Origin: Chitinophaga skermanii | GTDB taxonomy: Bacteria > Bacteroidota > Bacteroidia > Chitinophagales > Chitinophagaceae | Reading direction: 5' to 3' | Length of the DNA: 64,000 nt | NCBI RefSeq assembly: GCF_003259335.1 | Contig: NZ_QLLL01000002.1 | Span: 771,885-835,884, forward strand | Shown: positions 27,801 through 34,858 of the stretch, one piece after another | Position numbering within the stretch: position 1 is the first letter of the stretch | How the letters are laid out: each line of letters starts with the position of its first letter | Notes under the pieces: model-generated | The model's database searches: none | What the model saw: the letters and a program-made list of their open reading frames with translations, nothing else | Told to the model about the DNA's origin: nothing | Program-made: the position numbers and the translations under genes

Positions 27801-27993
27801 TATCGTGGGTATGGTGCCGTTGATGTTAGCACAAGGCGGCCAAGCATCGGGTAATAGATCGATTAGTACGGGCGCGGCCATGGGTATGTTAAGTGGTGTA
27901 GTGCTGGGTGTGTTCGTGATACCGATCTTATACATCTTCTTCCAATTCTTACAAGAAAAAGTGGGTAGGAAAAAAACGCACCTCCCTTTATAA
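24832..27993 (+). CDS. RND multidrug efflux pump inner membrane subunit (HAE1 type)
   Basis: The 1053-residue protein has normal length and the AcrB/MexB layout: a first helix MLRKIIDRPVLATVISIIIV, two large periplasmic loops and two six-helix repeats. TM4 carries GIVVDDAIVVVE with the two proton-relay aspartates at about residues 404-405. TM10-11 include QVGLVMLIGLLAKNAILIVE with the expected lysine. This fits the hydrophobe/amphiphile exporter group rather than heavy-metal pumps. A histidine-rich stretch (about 498-514, NNHAGDHQQGDHHHAPKK) in the loop between the two halves is unusual. It forms a tripartite pump with the neighbouring gene products. Confidence 0.95.
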   Translation: MLRKIIDRPVLATVISIIIVILGVIGLLRLPITRFPDISPPTVMVSGSFPGGNSQAVLRSVVTPLEEQINGVENMQYIKSTASNDGSFSIQIVFKQGVDPDQAAVNVQNRVQQATPILPQEVIQMGLTTSKQQNSMILIFNVFTDDNKKYDELFIQNYVNINLIPSIKRVPGVGQAQVFGMKDYSMRIWLNPQKMASYGLVPDDVTAAIAKQSVEAAPGTLGQESSAALEYVIRYKGKKNLPEEYESIVVKRNGTNLVRLKDIARIEFGSISYSGDNKVNGKNAVTVAILQTSGSNANEIEIGVNNELAKASKSFPPGLQYGKVMSTKERLDEATGQVKSTLIEAFVLVFIVVFLFLQDFRSTIIPAIAVPVAIIGTFFFLLIFGFTINILTLFALVLAIGIVVDDAIVVVEAVHSKMEGTNLSGRQATHHAMSEITGAVISITLVMSAVFIPIGFMQGSSGLFYRQFAYTLAIAIMISAVNALTLTPALCALLLKNNHAGDHQQGDHHHAPKKPTTFSQRFFAGFNVGFNNLTNKYVKGVRFLAGRKWLSAGIVAGITGLAAYLMMSTPKSFVPMEDDGFIVYSLTMPPGTALPKTTEVVKKIGDSIGKMEAVESNTAITGFNILSNSAGTSYGLGFVKLKPKKERGAVKNIEDIHGMISGALAGIKEGSTIAIRMPPVDGYGVASGAEIVLQDKMGKDAASLKAMADKVIGQIMQQPGVQFAYTTFRADYPQLELEVDEDKANVLGVDVNSMLSTIQTYFAGNQSANFTRFGKFYRVNVKADGVFRMDEEAFNEIFTRNDKGEMVPVKSLVTLKKVYGPESVNRYNLYNAVTINVMALPGVSNGAIMDGLEKNVLSTLPSDYSYEWTGLSLEEKSSGNQTMVVLMLSILFVYFLLAAQYESYLLPLAVLLSIPTGIVGAFLGIKAIGLDNNIYVQVGLVMLIGLLAKNAILIVEFAVQRRQSGMSILASALEGAKARLRPIIMTSLAFIVGMVPLMLAQGGQASGNRSISTGAAMGMLSGVVLGVFVIPILYIFFQFLQEKVGRKKTHLPL

Positions 27994-28002
27994 ACTGAAA
28001 AC

Positions 28003-29421
28003 ATGAAATTCTTGCATAAACATATCATACTGGCAGCGTGTGGTTTGGCTTTCACAGCAAGTTCTTGCGTAGTAGGTAAAAAATACCAACGCGAGGAACT
28101 GCATGTGCCAAACGAATACAGGGAAACAGCTGCCTTAACTGGCGATACGGTATTATTACCTTACCGCCAGTTCTTCCAAGATCCAGCCCTCGTGGCCCTC
28201 ATTGAAAAAGCATTGTCGAAAAACAATGATGTAGCGGTGGCGATGATGAGCATGGAGCAGTTGGAATTAAGTTATAAACAAGCGAAAAAAGGCTTACTAC
28301 CTACGGTAGATTTCTCGGCCGGTGCGAATAGAAACTGGTTATCGAAGAACTCGTTAAACGGTTCTTTGAGTGAACAGTTTTTACAATCGAGCTACATGGA
28401 CGATTACAGTGCTACGATTAAGCTTTCTTGGGAAGCCGATATCTGGGGCAAAGTAGCCATGCAGAAAGAGGATGCGAAAGCGAATTACTTCGCACAGAAA
28501 GAGAACCTTTCGGCCTTGAAAACGCGCATTATTGTGCAAGTAGCGCAGGCTTACTACAACCTGCTGGCACTCGACGAGCAACTGAAAGTAGCAGAGCGCA
28601 ATGTACTCTTGGGCGATAGCACCTTGTCGATGATTCGCTTGCAATATAATTCGGCACAAGTGAATTCACTGGCGGTGGAACAAGCAGAAGCACAAAAGAA
28701 AACGGCGGAATTATTGATTCCATTGGCACAGCAGAATATTGCCATCCAAGAGAATGCCTTGAGCATTTTATGTGGTAGCTATCCTGCTGCTGTGGAAAGA
28801 GCGAATAGTATAGTAACCGCTGTTCCATCGGAAGTATTCCCTAGCGGGGTACCTACGGTGTTATTAAGTAGAAGGCCCGATGTGAAAGCAGCAGAATACG
28901 CTGTAGTATCGGCCAATGCGAAAACAGGATTAGCGAAAGCGAATATGTATCCTACTATTTCATTGTCGCCTTCTATTGGTGCGAATTCCTTTAAACTGAA
29001 TAGTTGGTTCGATTTACCGGGATCATTGGTAAAGAACGTGGGTGTGAACTTAGCACAACCCGTATTTCAAAAACGCCAATTAAGAACGGCGTATGAAATT
29101 GCGCAAATCGAACAACAAAAAGCCGCTGTTCAATTCAAACAATCGGTAATGGTAGCCGTGGGCGAAGTTTCCGATGCCTTAGCGAAATCTAAACATGCAG
29201 ATGAACGCTTAGTACTGGTAGAGAAAAAAACAGCTTCCCTCCAAAAAGCCACCAACGACGCTATGTTACTATACAGAAGCGGCATGGCCACCTATTTGGA
29301 AGTAATTACCGCTCAAAACAATGCCTTACAAAACCAGCTCGAAGCTATTTCCATTAAAGTGGATAAGCTAAACGCTGTAACCGAATTGTACCGCGCATTG
29401 GGGGGTGGTGTTGAAGAATAA
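28003..29421 (+). CDS. TolC-like outer membrane factor lipoprotein (NodT type)
   Basis: The 472-residue protein has a lipoprotein signal ending FTASSC (Cys22). The two repeat halves of the outer-membrane-efflux family are visible: IKLSWEADIWGKVAMQKEDA for the first beta and helical half, and VLLSRRPDVKAAEYAVVSAN with NVGVNLAQPVFQKRQLRTAY for the second. It starts 9 bp after the pump gene, so the adaptor, pump and channel genes form one operon, closed by the terminator at 29458-29486. It provides the outer membrane exit duct. Confidence 0.94.
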   Translation: MKFLHKHIILAACGLAFTASSCVVGKKYQREELHVPNEYRETAALTGDTVLLPYRQFFQDPALVALIEKALSKNNDVAVAMMSMEQLELSYKQAKKGLLPTVDFSAGANRNWLSKNSLNGSLSEQFLQSSYMDDYSATIKLSWEADIWGKVAMQKEDAKANYFAQKENLSALKTRIIVQVAQAYYNLLALDEQLKVAERNVLLGDSTLSMIRLQYNSAQVNSLAVEQAEAQKKTAELLIPLAQQNIAIQENALSILCGSYPAAVERANSIVTAVPSEVFPSGVPTVLLSRRPDVKAAEYAVVSANAKTGLAKANMYPTISLSPSIGANSFKLNSWFDLPGSLVKNVGVNLAQPVFQKRQLRTAYEIAQIEQQKAAVQFKQSVMVAVGEVSDALAKSKHADERLVLVEKKTASLQKATNDAMLLYRSGMATYLEVITAQNNALQNQLEAISIKVDKLNAVTELYRALGGGVEE

Positions 29422-29457
29422 GGACTTAGTCATCACAGTTATACTTCACAATGAAAT

Positions 29458-29486
29458 AAAAGCTGAACCTTCGCGTTCAGCTTTTT
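29458..29486 (+). terminator. Terminator of the RND efflux operon
   Basis: AAAGCTGAAC (29458-29467) pairs with GTTCAGCTTT (29475-29484) and is followed by further T residues. Confidence 0.85.
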
Positions 29487-29531
29487 GTATTTCCGCCCCT
29501 TCTCCCTCAATCCCCCTATCGATAAAATTTA

Positions 29532-29563
29532 TTTTGTACTAACCAGTACACTTTATACCTTTG
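29532..29563 (+). promoter_or_regulatory. tetR promoter with embedded palindromic operator
   Basis: A Bacteroidota-type promoter is visible: TTTTG at 29532-29536 (-33) and TACCTTTG at 29556-29563 (-7), separated by 19 bp. The palindrome TGTACT-AACC-AGTACA (29535-29550) lies between and overlaps the -33 box. The same palindrome precedes the SDR gene, so this is probably the TetR operator. Confidence 0.7.
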
Positions 29564-29585
29564 GGTCGTCAATAAAACCATTACC

Positions 29586-30170
29586 ATGGCAGGACGCCCT
29601 AAAATATACGACGAAGCACTGATCATCGACAAAGCCACGAACGTGTTTTGGGAGAAGTGTTACGACTCGGCCTCGGCCGACGAGTTGTTGGATGCCATGG
29701 GTATTGGTAAGGGCAGTTTCTACTTGGCATTTAAAGGTGGAAAGCAAGAACTGTACGAGAAAACGTTGCAAAGATTTTCTGATACTTTTTATGACAAGCT
29801 CGCCAGCAAAGTGAACAACGCGGAGAACGGGATCGACGTGATTAAACAATTTTTTTACGCGATGGCGAAAGCTGGGAACGAGGAGAAAAACCGTGGTTGT
29901 TATTTAGGCAATGCCTTGGTGCAGTTATCGGAGAAAGATCGCAACATACGATCGTTAGCGGCGAACTTATTAAGCCGGCTACAGGATTTGTTTACGCAGG
30001 CGGTGAAGCGGGCACAAGCGAATGGCCAGTTAAAAACCAAGGAAGATCCTGCATTATTGGGTTTACATCTTTCCAACTTATGGAACGGTATCCACGTAAC
30101 AAGGCGAATGAATAATAGTCCTGCGGCGTTAAAACAACTGGTTGATTTTAACCTGCAATTGATACAATAA
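29586..30170 (+). CDS. TetR/AcrR family transcriptional regulator
   Basis: The 194-residue protein has an N-terminal helix-turn-helix (about 8-55: YDEALIIDKATNVFWEKCYD, SADELLDAMGIGKGSFYLAF). A helical ligand-binding domain with RGCYLGNALVQLSEKDRNIR is typical of the YxAF/AcrR-type repressors. It is followed 54 bp later by the SDR gene. Identical palindromes in front of both genes suggest that it represses itself and the reductase, and that an electrophile or aldehyde-like compound relieves this (inference). Confidence 0.9.
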   Translation: MAGRPKIYDEALIIDKATNVFWEKCYDSASADELLDAMGIGKGSFYLAFKGGKQELYEKTLQRFSDTFYDKLASKVNNAENGIDVIKQFFYAMAKAGNEEKNRGCYLGNALVQLSEKDRNIRSLAANLLSRLQDLFTQAVKRAQANGQLKTKEDPALLGLHLSNLWNGIHVTRRMNNSPAALKQLVDFNLQLIQ

Positions 30171-30187
30171 AATTTTTTACCTCATTT

Positions 30188-30203
30188 TGTACTAAATAGT
30201 ACA
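30188..30203 (+). promoter_or_regulatory. Palindromic operator before the SDR gene
   Basis: TGTACT-AAAT-AGTACA is a perfect 6-4-6 palindrome, 21 bp before the SDR start. It has the same flanking ATTTTGTACTAA as the operator at 29535-29550. Confidence 0.7.
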
Positions 30204-30224
30204 TTATATATAAACCAATTTACA

Positions 30225-30968
30225 ATGAACACCAACAACAAAACAATCCTTATCACCGGCGGCGGCTCTGGTATTGGATTTGAAATAGCGAAATTATTCA
30301 GCGCACAAGGGAATAAAGTAATTATTGCAGGCAGAAGCGAGCAACGCTTACAAGCTGCTGTAACGGCCCTACCTGGTGGCTCGTACATCGTAGCTGATAT
30401 TACGAACCACGCAGATGTAGACAAACTGGTAGCAGACATTAAAACCCATCATAGCGATCTCAGCATTTTAATCAACAATGCCGGTGCTGCCTTTAAGTAC
30501 GACTTGAATGCTTCCACTGACGCGTACGGCATGGCATTAGCAGAATTCCAAGCGAACCTGCTGGCACCGATTCATTTAACAGAACAATTATTGCCTTTAT
30601 TAAAGCAACAACCCGAAGCAGCGATTGTAAATGTTTCTTCGATTGTAGCCTTTGCTCCATCGAAAAACTTACCTACATATGCCGCCTCAAAATCGGCCTT
30701 ACATTCTTACACGCAAGCGTTACGTTTAGCATTGGCAGACACGAATGTGAAAGTATTTGAACTAATGCCGCCACTTGTAAATACAGACTTCTCGGAAATG
30801 ATTGGCGGCAAAGAACATGGCATGCCGGCTATCGACGTAGCGAAGGGCTTATTAGAAGGATTGAAAAATGATACGGAAGAAATGCATATTGGTCAAACCG
30901 CGGAGTTCAGGAAATTCTTCTTTGCCTCCCCGGAAGAAGCCGTGATTGCGTTTAATAAAGGCCGCTAA
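30225..30968 (+). CDS. Short-chain dehydrogenase/reductase (DltE-like)
   Basis: The 247-residue NAD(P)-dependent oxidoreductase has the cofactor motif TGGGSGIG (residues 11-18), the structural NNAG motif (about 84-87), and a catalytic Ser139, Tyr152 and Lys156 (YAASK). It resembles the DltE-like oxidoreductases often paired with TetR regulators in Bacteroidota. The substrate is unknown, presumably a carbonyl compound. A terminator hairpin follows at 30998-31028. Confidence 0.9.
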   Translation: MNTNNKTILITGGGSGIGFEIAKLFSAQGNKVIIAGRSEQRLQAAVTALPGGSYIVADITNHADVDKLVADIKTHHSDLSILINNAGAAFKYDLNASTDAYGMALAEFQANLLAPIHLTEQLLPLLKQQPEAAIVNVSSIVAFAPSKNLPTYAASKSALHSYTQALRLALADTNVKVFELMPPLVNTDFSEMIGGKEHGMPAIDVAKGLLEGLKNDTEEMHIGQTAEFRKFFFASPEEAVIAFNKGR

Positions 30969-30997
30969 TTTGTAGTAGTTGATTATTTGGATTGCAT

Positions 30998-31028
30998 CCC
31001 CAAGTGTGTTTTTATAGCATGCTTGGGG
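30998..31028 (+). terminator. Terminator after the SDR gene
   Basis: CCCCAAG (30998-31004) pairs with CTTGGGG (31022-31028), followed by TTTATTTTG. Confidence 0.65.
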
Positions 31029-31309
31029 TTTATTTTGTTGAACGGCTTCGAGATTACCTAGTTTCCCTTCCTCCTATTTGTTCCTTTCTAAGCCTCTCCC
31101 CCAAAAGGAACAATAGAGAGTAGACAAACAGTTTCTACAACGGTTAGATGTAACTTCAAAAGCCAAGGTATTCTTTACATTTTACTGCACAAAAGTCAAA
31201 TTACACTGCAGAAAATCCCAAAAATAAGCGAAGTGTATTTTGCTATTATATTCAATACCAATCCATTACATGGCCAAAACTAGCTAAACCCGCCATGGCA
31301 AAGGGTGAG

Positions 31310-31535
31310 GATAGGCAAAAGATAGGCTTTAGATAGGCTCGAGATAGGCTTTTACTGGTTTTTGATAGGGTAAGGATAGGCTAGGGATAGGGGGAGGATA
31401 GGCAAAGGATAGGGTAAGCATAGTTTGAGGATAGGGTGCTATATAAAAACGAGCTTGAGAATACATGTCGAATACATGCATTCACATAGAAATCACATGG
31501 AATTACTTTGACATCACACGGAAATTACTTGAAAC
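31310..31535. repeat. Degenerate 11-bp phased repeat array B
   Basis: GATAGG units start at 31310, 31321, 31332, 31343, 31364, 31375, 31386, 31397, 31408 and 31430, with degenerate units at 31354 and 31419. Examples are GATAGGCAAAA, GATAGGCTTTA, GATAGGGTAAG and GATAGGCTAGG. After a short break, ACAT-type units start at 31461, 31472, 31483, 31494, 31505 and 31515 (ATACATGTCGA, ATACATGCATT, CACATAGAAAT, CACATGGAATT). Reverse-complemented, the two blocks correspond to the CCTAT and CCATGTGAT units of array A. Confidence 0.85.
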
Positions 31536-31682
31536 GAAGCTATTGGGGTGTAAGAATAACACTAAACAACTATGGGGAACTTATGGTAGATTGGTTTTCG
31601 AACTGGGGGAAGGTCAACTCTATTCGAGAGTTGACCTGTGACTATATGGTTAAGCGTGTTCTAAACACCTGTATTGAATTGC

Positions 31683-32792
31683 TTACATCTTGATTCCTAC
31701 CCTAAAAGGTTTCTGTTCAACGGCATAGGTGAACGCAGCTTGGGCATCATCTAAAGGGAACTCCTTTTCGACCATGTTGCCAAATGGGTAGCGTTGCCAA
31801 TTACGCTCCATGAAATCCAAGGCAGCTTGCAGGTCCTCGAAATTGTAGTTATGCAAGCCGCGGATAGTTAACAAGTTGCGGATCATGCGCTCTGGATTTA
31901 CGGCTATATCTCTTGTATTAAAGACGGCTCCTACCCAAATTGCAATACCACCAATCGTTAAGGCATTTAATCCGAATTCTATGGCAGCAGGGTTACCACT
32001 CATGTCGATTACTAAGTCTAACCGCTGATTGGGTAACAAGGCTTGTAGTGTTCGAGCATTTACCTCGGCATTGGCTTGCATATGGACGGTATCGTGCACG
32101 CCGAATTGACGGGCCACCTGTAAGCGGGCCGCTGAAATATCGGCAGCGCCTATCCAAGCAGCCCCCCTGTCGGCACACATGGCAGCACATGTAATGCCTA
32201 AATGCCCCATACCAGTAATAAGCACATTCTTTCCGGCTAAGTTACCGGCTAAACGTAGTGCTCCTGCCACAGTAGCAATGGAACAATTAACGGTTGACGC
32301 AATATTAAGCGGCAAGGTAACCGGCAGCTTTAAAATGCCTGTATGCGGCCTTAAAATGCAATACTCTGCCATGCCTCCATGGAACACATCATTTTGTTGT
32401 GCAAGGGCATGGCCATATTTAAACAGGTTTTCTCCTTTTTGGGGAATACCTGCTTGGGCATAATGTGAAGTAGGATCACTGGCAAAGATCGACCAAGTAA
32501 TACGATCGCCTATAATTAAGGGTTCACCATTAAGGTCGAAGCCAGTATGGGTAGGTGATATGTCGAGGATTTCTCCTACTATTTCATGCCCCAATACGGT
32601 AGGACAAGCTTCTTTTCTTGTACCACAAAAAGTATGTAGATCGCTACCACAGATGGTTGTATAGATGTTTTTGACGAGGATTTCCCCCGGGTTTAACTTT
32701 CGTATAGGGAAACTTTTTATAACAAATTCCTTTCCCGGGCCTTCAAAAAGCGCTAATCGCCCGTCACTATTCGCTCCATTATGATGAAACAT
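31683..32792 (-). CDS. Zinc-binding alcohol dehydrogenase, phosphonate-catabolism-associated type
   Basis: This 369-residue medium-chain dehydrogenase has catalytic zinc ligands Cys48 (TTICGSDLH) and His69/Glu70 (GHE). The NAD-binding region is VLITGMGHLGITCAAMCADR. The run GIPQKGENLFKYGHA and the overall pattern resemble the group catalogued as putative phosphonate-catabolism-associated alcohol dehydrogenase (from memory). The usual structural-zinc lobe has lost all four cysteines (SIFASDPTSHYAQAGIPQKG). It is separated by 72 bp from the upstream XRE-cupin gene on the same strand. Its likely role is oxidising an alcohol such as a hydroxyalkylphosphonate (inference). Confidence 0.85.
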   Translation of the reverse strand: MFHHNGANSDGRLALFEGPGKEFVIKSFPIRKLNPGEILVKNIYTTICGSDLHTFCGTRKEACPTVLGHEIVGEILDISPTHTGFDLNGEPLIIGDRITWSIFASDPTSHYAQAGIPQKGENLFKYGHALAQQNDVFHGGMAEYCILRPHTGILKLPVTLPLNIASTVNCSIATVAGALRLAGNLAGKNVLITGMGHLGITCAAMCADRGAAWIGAADISAARLQVARQFGVHDTVHMQANAEVNARTLQALLPNQRLDLVIDMSGNPAAIEFGLNALTIGGIAIWVGAVFNTRDIAVNPERMIRNLLTIRGLHNYNFEDLQAALDFMERNWQRYPFGNMVEKEFPLDDAQAAFTYAVEQKPFRVGIKM

Positions 32793-32834
32793 GCTGTAAT
32801 CTATTTTCCTACAAAGCTAATATATTTCACTACA

Positions 32835-32849
32835 GGAAAACAATTTTCC
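32835..32849. promoter_or_regulatory. Candidate operator upstream of the dehydrogenase gene
   Basis: GGAAAA-CAA-TTTTCC is a perfect 6-3-6 palindrome preceded by ACA. A related palindrome precedes the transporter gene at 33511-33525, flanking the regulator gene on its other side. Confidence 0.5.
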
Positions 32850-32864
32850 AATCAATAAACATTA

Positions 32865-33464
32865 TTAATTCGATGTAAACAGGTAGAAAACGAGCAAAGT
32901 AGCAGCGTGGTTCGTATTATTTTGCGGTAAATGCGGGATGTTACCATCGAAGAAAAGGGCATCCCCGGCTGTCATTTGGAATGATTTATCTTCCAGTTCG
33001 TATTTGATATCCCCGGCGAGAATATAAATGAATTCGAAAGCAGCGGTGGCTACTTGGGGTCTAGACGAATTGGGTTCCAGCGTAAGTAACGACACTTGGA
33101 TAGCGCCACCATCGTAGTTAAATTCCAGGATTGATTGGTAATGGAAACCCACGGCACCCTCTTCCTTCTCGTATTTCGTAAAGTTCTGTTTAGGGATAAA
33201 AATGTACCCAGGGAATTCGTCGCCCTGTGCCAACTGCCCGAAGAACATATCGGCCCGAACACCCAATTTATTAATAATCGTAAATAAGGTAGGAATCGTT
33301 GGAATAAGCCGTCCATTTTCGATTTTCGACAGCATCGCCGACTTTACTCCTGTTAATTCCGAGAGCTCCATCAACTTCAAATCCTTTTCCTTTCTATACT
33401 TCCTAATTAACCCACCTATCTTATAATACTCCAAGTTATGTTGCTCCATTCGTTCGTTTTCCAT
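32865..33464 (-). CDS. XRE-family regulator with C-terminal cupin domain
   Basis: The 199-residue protein has an N-terminal helix-turn-helix of the XRE type (about 16-72: IGGLIRKYRKEKDLKLMELS, GVKSAMLSKIENGRLIPTIP). A cupin ligand-binding domain follows (about 110-195: FEFIYILAGDIKYELEDKSF, AGDALFFDGNIPHLPQNNTN). XRE-cupin proteins typically control adjacent catabolic or transport genes in response to a small molecule bound by the cupin. It is divergent from the transporter and co-directional with the dehydrogenase. The matching palindromes on both sides support control of both units. Confidence 0.9.
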   Translation of the reverse strand: MENERMEQHNLEYYKIGGLIRKYRKEKDLKLMELSELTGVKSAMLSKIENGRLIPTIPTLFTIINKLGVRADMFFGQLAQGDEFPGYIFIPKQNFTKYEKEEGAVGFHYQSILEFNYDGGAIQVSLLTLEPNSSRPQVATAAFEFIYILAGDIKYELEDKSFQMTAGDALFFDGNIPHLPQNNTNHAATLLVFYLFTSN

Positions 33465-33510
33465 GTTAAATAAAAGTTACCTCTAGTTGCATATGTTATT
33501 TTTACCCACA

Positions 33511-33525
33511 GGAAATATAATTTCG
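33511..33525. promoter_or_regulatory. Candidate operator in the transporter promoter
   Basis: GGAAAT-ATA-ATTTCG has the same 6-3-6 layout as the site at 32835-32849, also preceded by ACA. A further AAAGGAAATTAAAT half site follows at 33528-33541. Confidence 0.45.
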
Positions 33526-33587
33526 CAAAAGGAAATTAAATAACAAATATCCAACAAATTGAATTGCTGGAAATTTTCTCGAAAATT

Positions 33588-34838
33588 ATGAAGAATTTAC
33601 AAACAAACCAGTGGAAAATGCTTTTGCTTACGATGTTTTGCTACCTGTTCTTTTATACAGGCAGGCACAACTTCGGTTGGGCAGCGAAACAATTGGCCGA
33701 AAGCCTACATGTTTCGTACGAAAAAATTGGCTGGATTAGTTTCGCTATGCTGGTAGGTTACGCGGTAGGACAATTAGTACACGGAAACTTTGCCGATAGG
33801 TTTAGTCCTCGCCATTTGATTACAACCGGCGGCTTATTATCTGTGGTGGCCAATATATGTATCAGTTTTAGTTCTTCTTTTCCAGTCATTCTCGTGTTAT
33901 GGACATTGAATGGTTATTTCCAATCGATGGCATGGGCTGCCGGTAGTAAAATTATTGCTAACTGGTGGCAAGGGAGTAACCGTGGATTGGCATTTGGTAT
34001 GTATACGATGGCGGCAGGTGCATCGTCGATTATTACGTACTTGTTTTCCATTATTTTAATGAACGATGGCTGGCAAAACATCTTCCGTATTCCCGTGATA
34101 TTCTTAGCGATTGCCTGTATTATCTTTTTCATTTTTGTACGGAATAAACCGTCGGATGTAGGATTGGAGGATAATAACCGCGAGGGGAATGGTACTACAA
34201 AACCATCGTGGCAGGAAGCGTATAAGACGGTATTTACGAACCGGAAGTTTTTAGTGGTGTGTTTATCACTTGGCTTCCAGAGTATGGCGCGGTATGGGTT
34301 GATCTTTTGGATTCCCTTGTATTTTCAAAGTCGTGCTACCGACGAAGCGGCTACGCATGTTTGGATTTCCTTGTTATTACCCATTGGCATGTCGATCGGG
34401 GCCATTTCTTTTGGGTTTATATCCGATAAATTATTCAACGCCGATCGTATTAAATCGATTTTATTGGGCATGACGATGTGCTCGATCGTTTCTTTAAGCA
34501 TTTTCTTCTCTCCTACTAACCATCCCATTATTATATCACTATTAGTATTTGCTGCCGGTTTCTTTTCATACGGACCGCAAGCGAACTTCTGGCCATTAGC
34601 ACCCGAATTACTGGGGCAGCAATACGTGGGAACAGGCACGGGTATTATGAACATGTGTGCTTACACATTTGCAGCGATCGGCGAACCGTTAATGGGGAAA
34701 CTGATTGATATAACGGGTAACAAGGCGATCATATTCGCTTTGGTATCATTGATTGCCTTATTAAGTGCTGTTACCATTATGTGTATGCACTTGGTGAAAA
34801 TCAACACACAAAACAAATCCTTACAAACATCCATTTAA
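33588..34838 (+). CDS. MFS transporter of the organophosphate:phosphate antiporter (OPA) type
   Basis: The protein has 416 residues from the ATG at 33588. The ATG at 33564 adds eight residues and is less likely. About twelve membrane helices are visible. FFYTGRHNFGWAAKQLAESL near the N-terminus and NGYFQSMAWAAGSKIIANWW with a following RGLAFGMYTMAAG resemble the GlpT/UhpT signature regions. OPA members exchange organophosphates such as glycerol-3-phosphate or phosphonates for phosphate. It is followed 20 bp later by the phosphonatase-like gene, so uptake and hydrolysis are likely linked. Confidence 0.87.
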   Translation: MKNLQTNQWKMLLLTMFCYLFFYTGRHNFGWAAKQLAESLHVSYEKIGWISFAMLVGYAVGQLVHGNFADRFSPRHLITTGGLLSVVANICISFSSSFPVILVLWTLNGYFQSMAWAAGSKIIANWWQGSNRGLAFGMYTMAAGASSIITYLFSIILMNDGWQNIFRIPVIFLAIACIIFFIFVRNKPSDVGLEDNNREGNGTTKPSWQEAYKTVFTNRKFLVVCLSLGFQSMARYGLIFWIPLYFQSRATDEAATHVWISLLLPIGMSIGAISFGFISDKLFNADRIKSILLGMTMCSIVSLSIFFSPTNHPIIISLLVFAAGFFSYGPQANFWPLAPELLGQQYVGTGTGIMNMCAYTFAAIGEPLMGKLIDITGNKAIIFALVSLIALLSAVTIMCMHLVKINTQNKSLQTSI

Positions 34839-34858
34839 AAATATAAAATCTCTATACA

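Larger units (their letters stand above)
30969..31682. other. 714-bp intergenic region with repeats and hairpins
   Basis: No convincing gene is present. It holds the SDR terminator, a hairpin at 31078-31113 (TTGTTCCTTT against AAAGGAACAA), and the phased array B. A further hairpin at 31611-31637 (AGGTCAACTCT against AGAGTTGACCT, 5-nt loop) lies close to the dehydrogenase stop. Two similar segments near 31180-31220 (ACTGCACAAAAGTC and ACTGCAGAAAATCC) are also seen. A 61-codon open frame at 31508-31693 runs through these structures and is not believed. Confidence 0.7.

Noticed and set aside
31310-31535. CRISPR array
   Set aside because: The period is 11 bp with no spacer-sized unique sequence and no cas genes nearby.
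31508-31693. A 61-codon open frame on the plus strand in the gap before the dehydrogenase
   Set aside because: It runs through the end of the repeat array and an 11-bp hairpin and overlaps the dehydrogenase stop. The translation shows no domain or signal.
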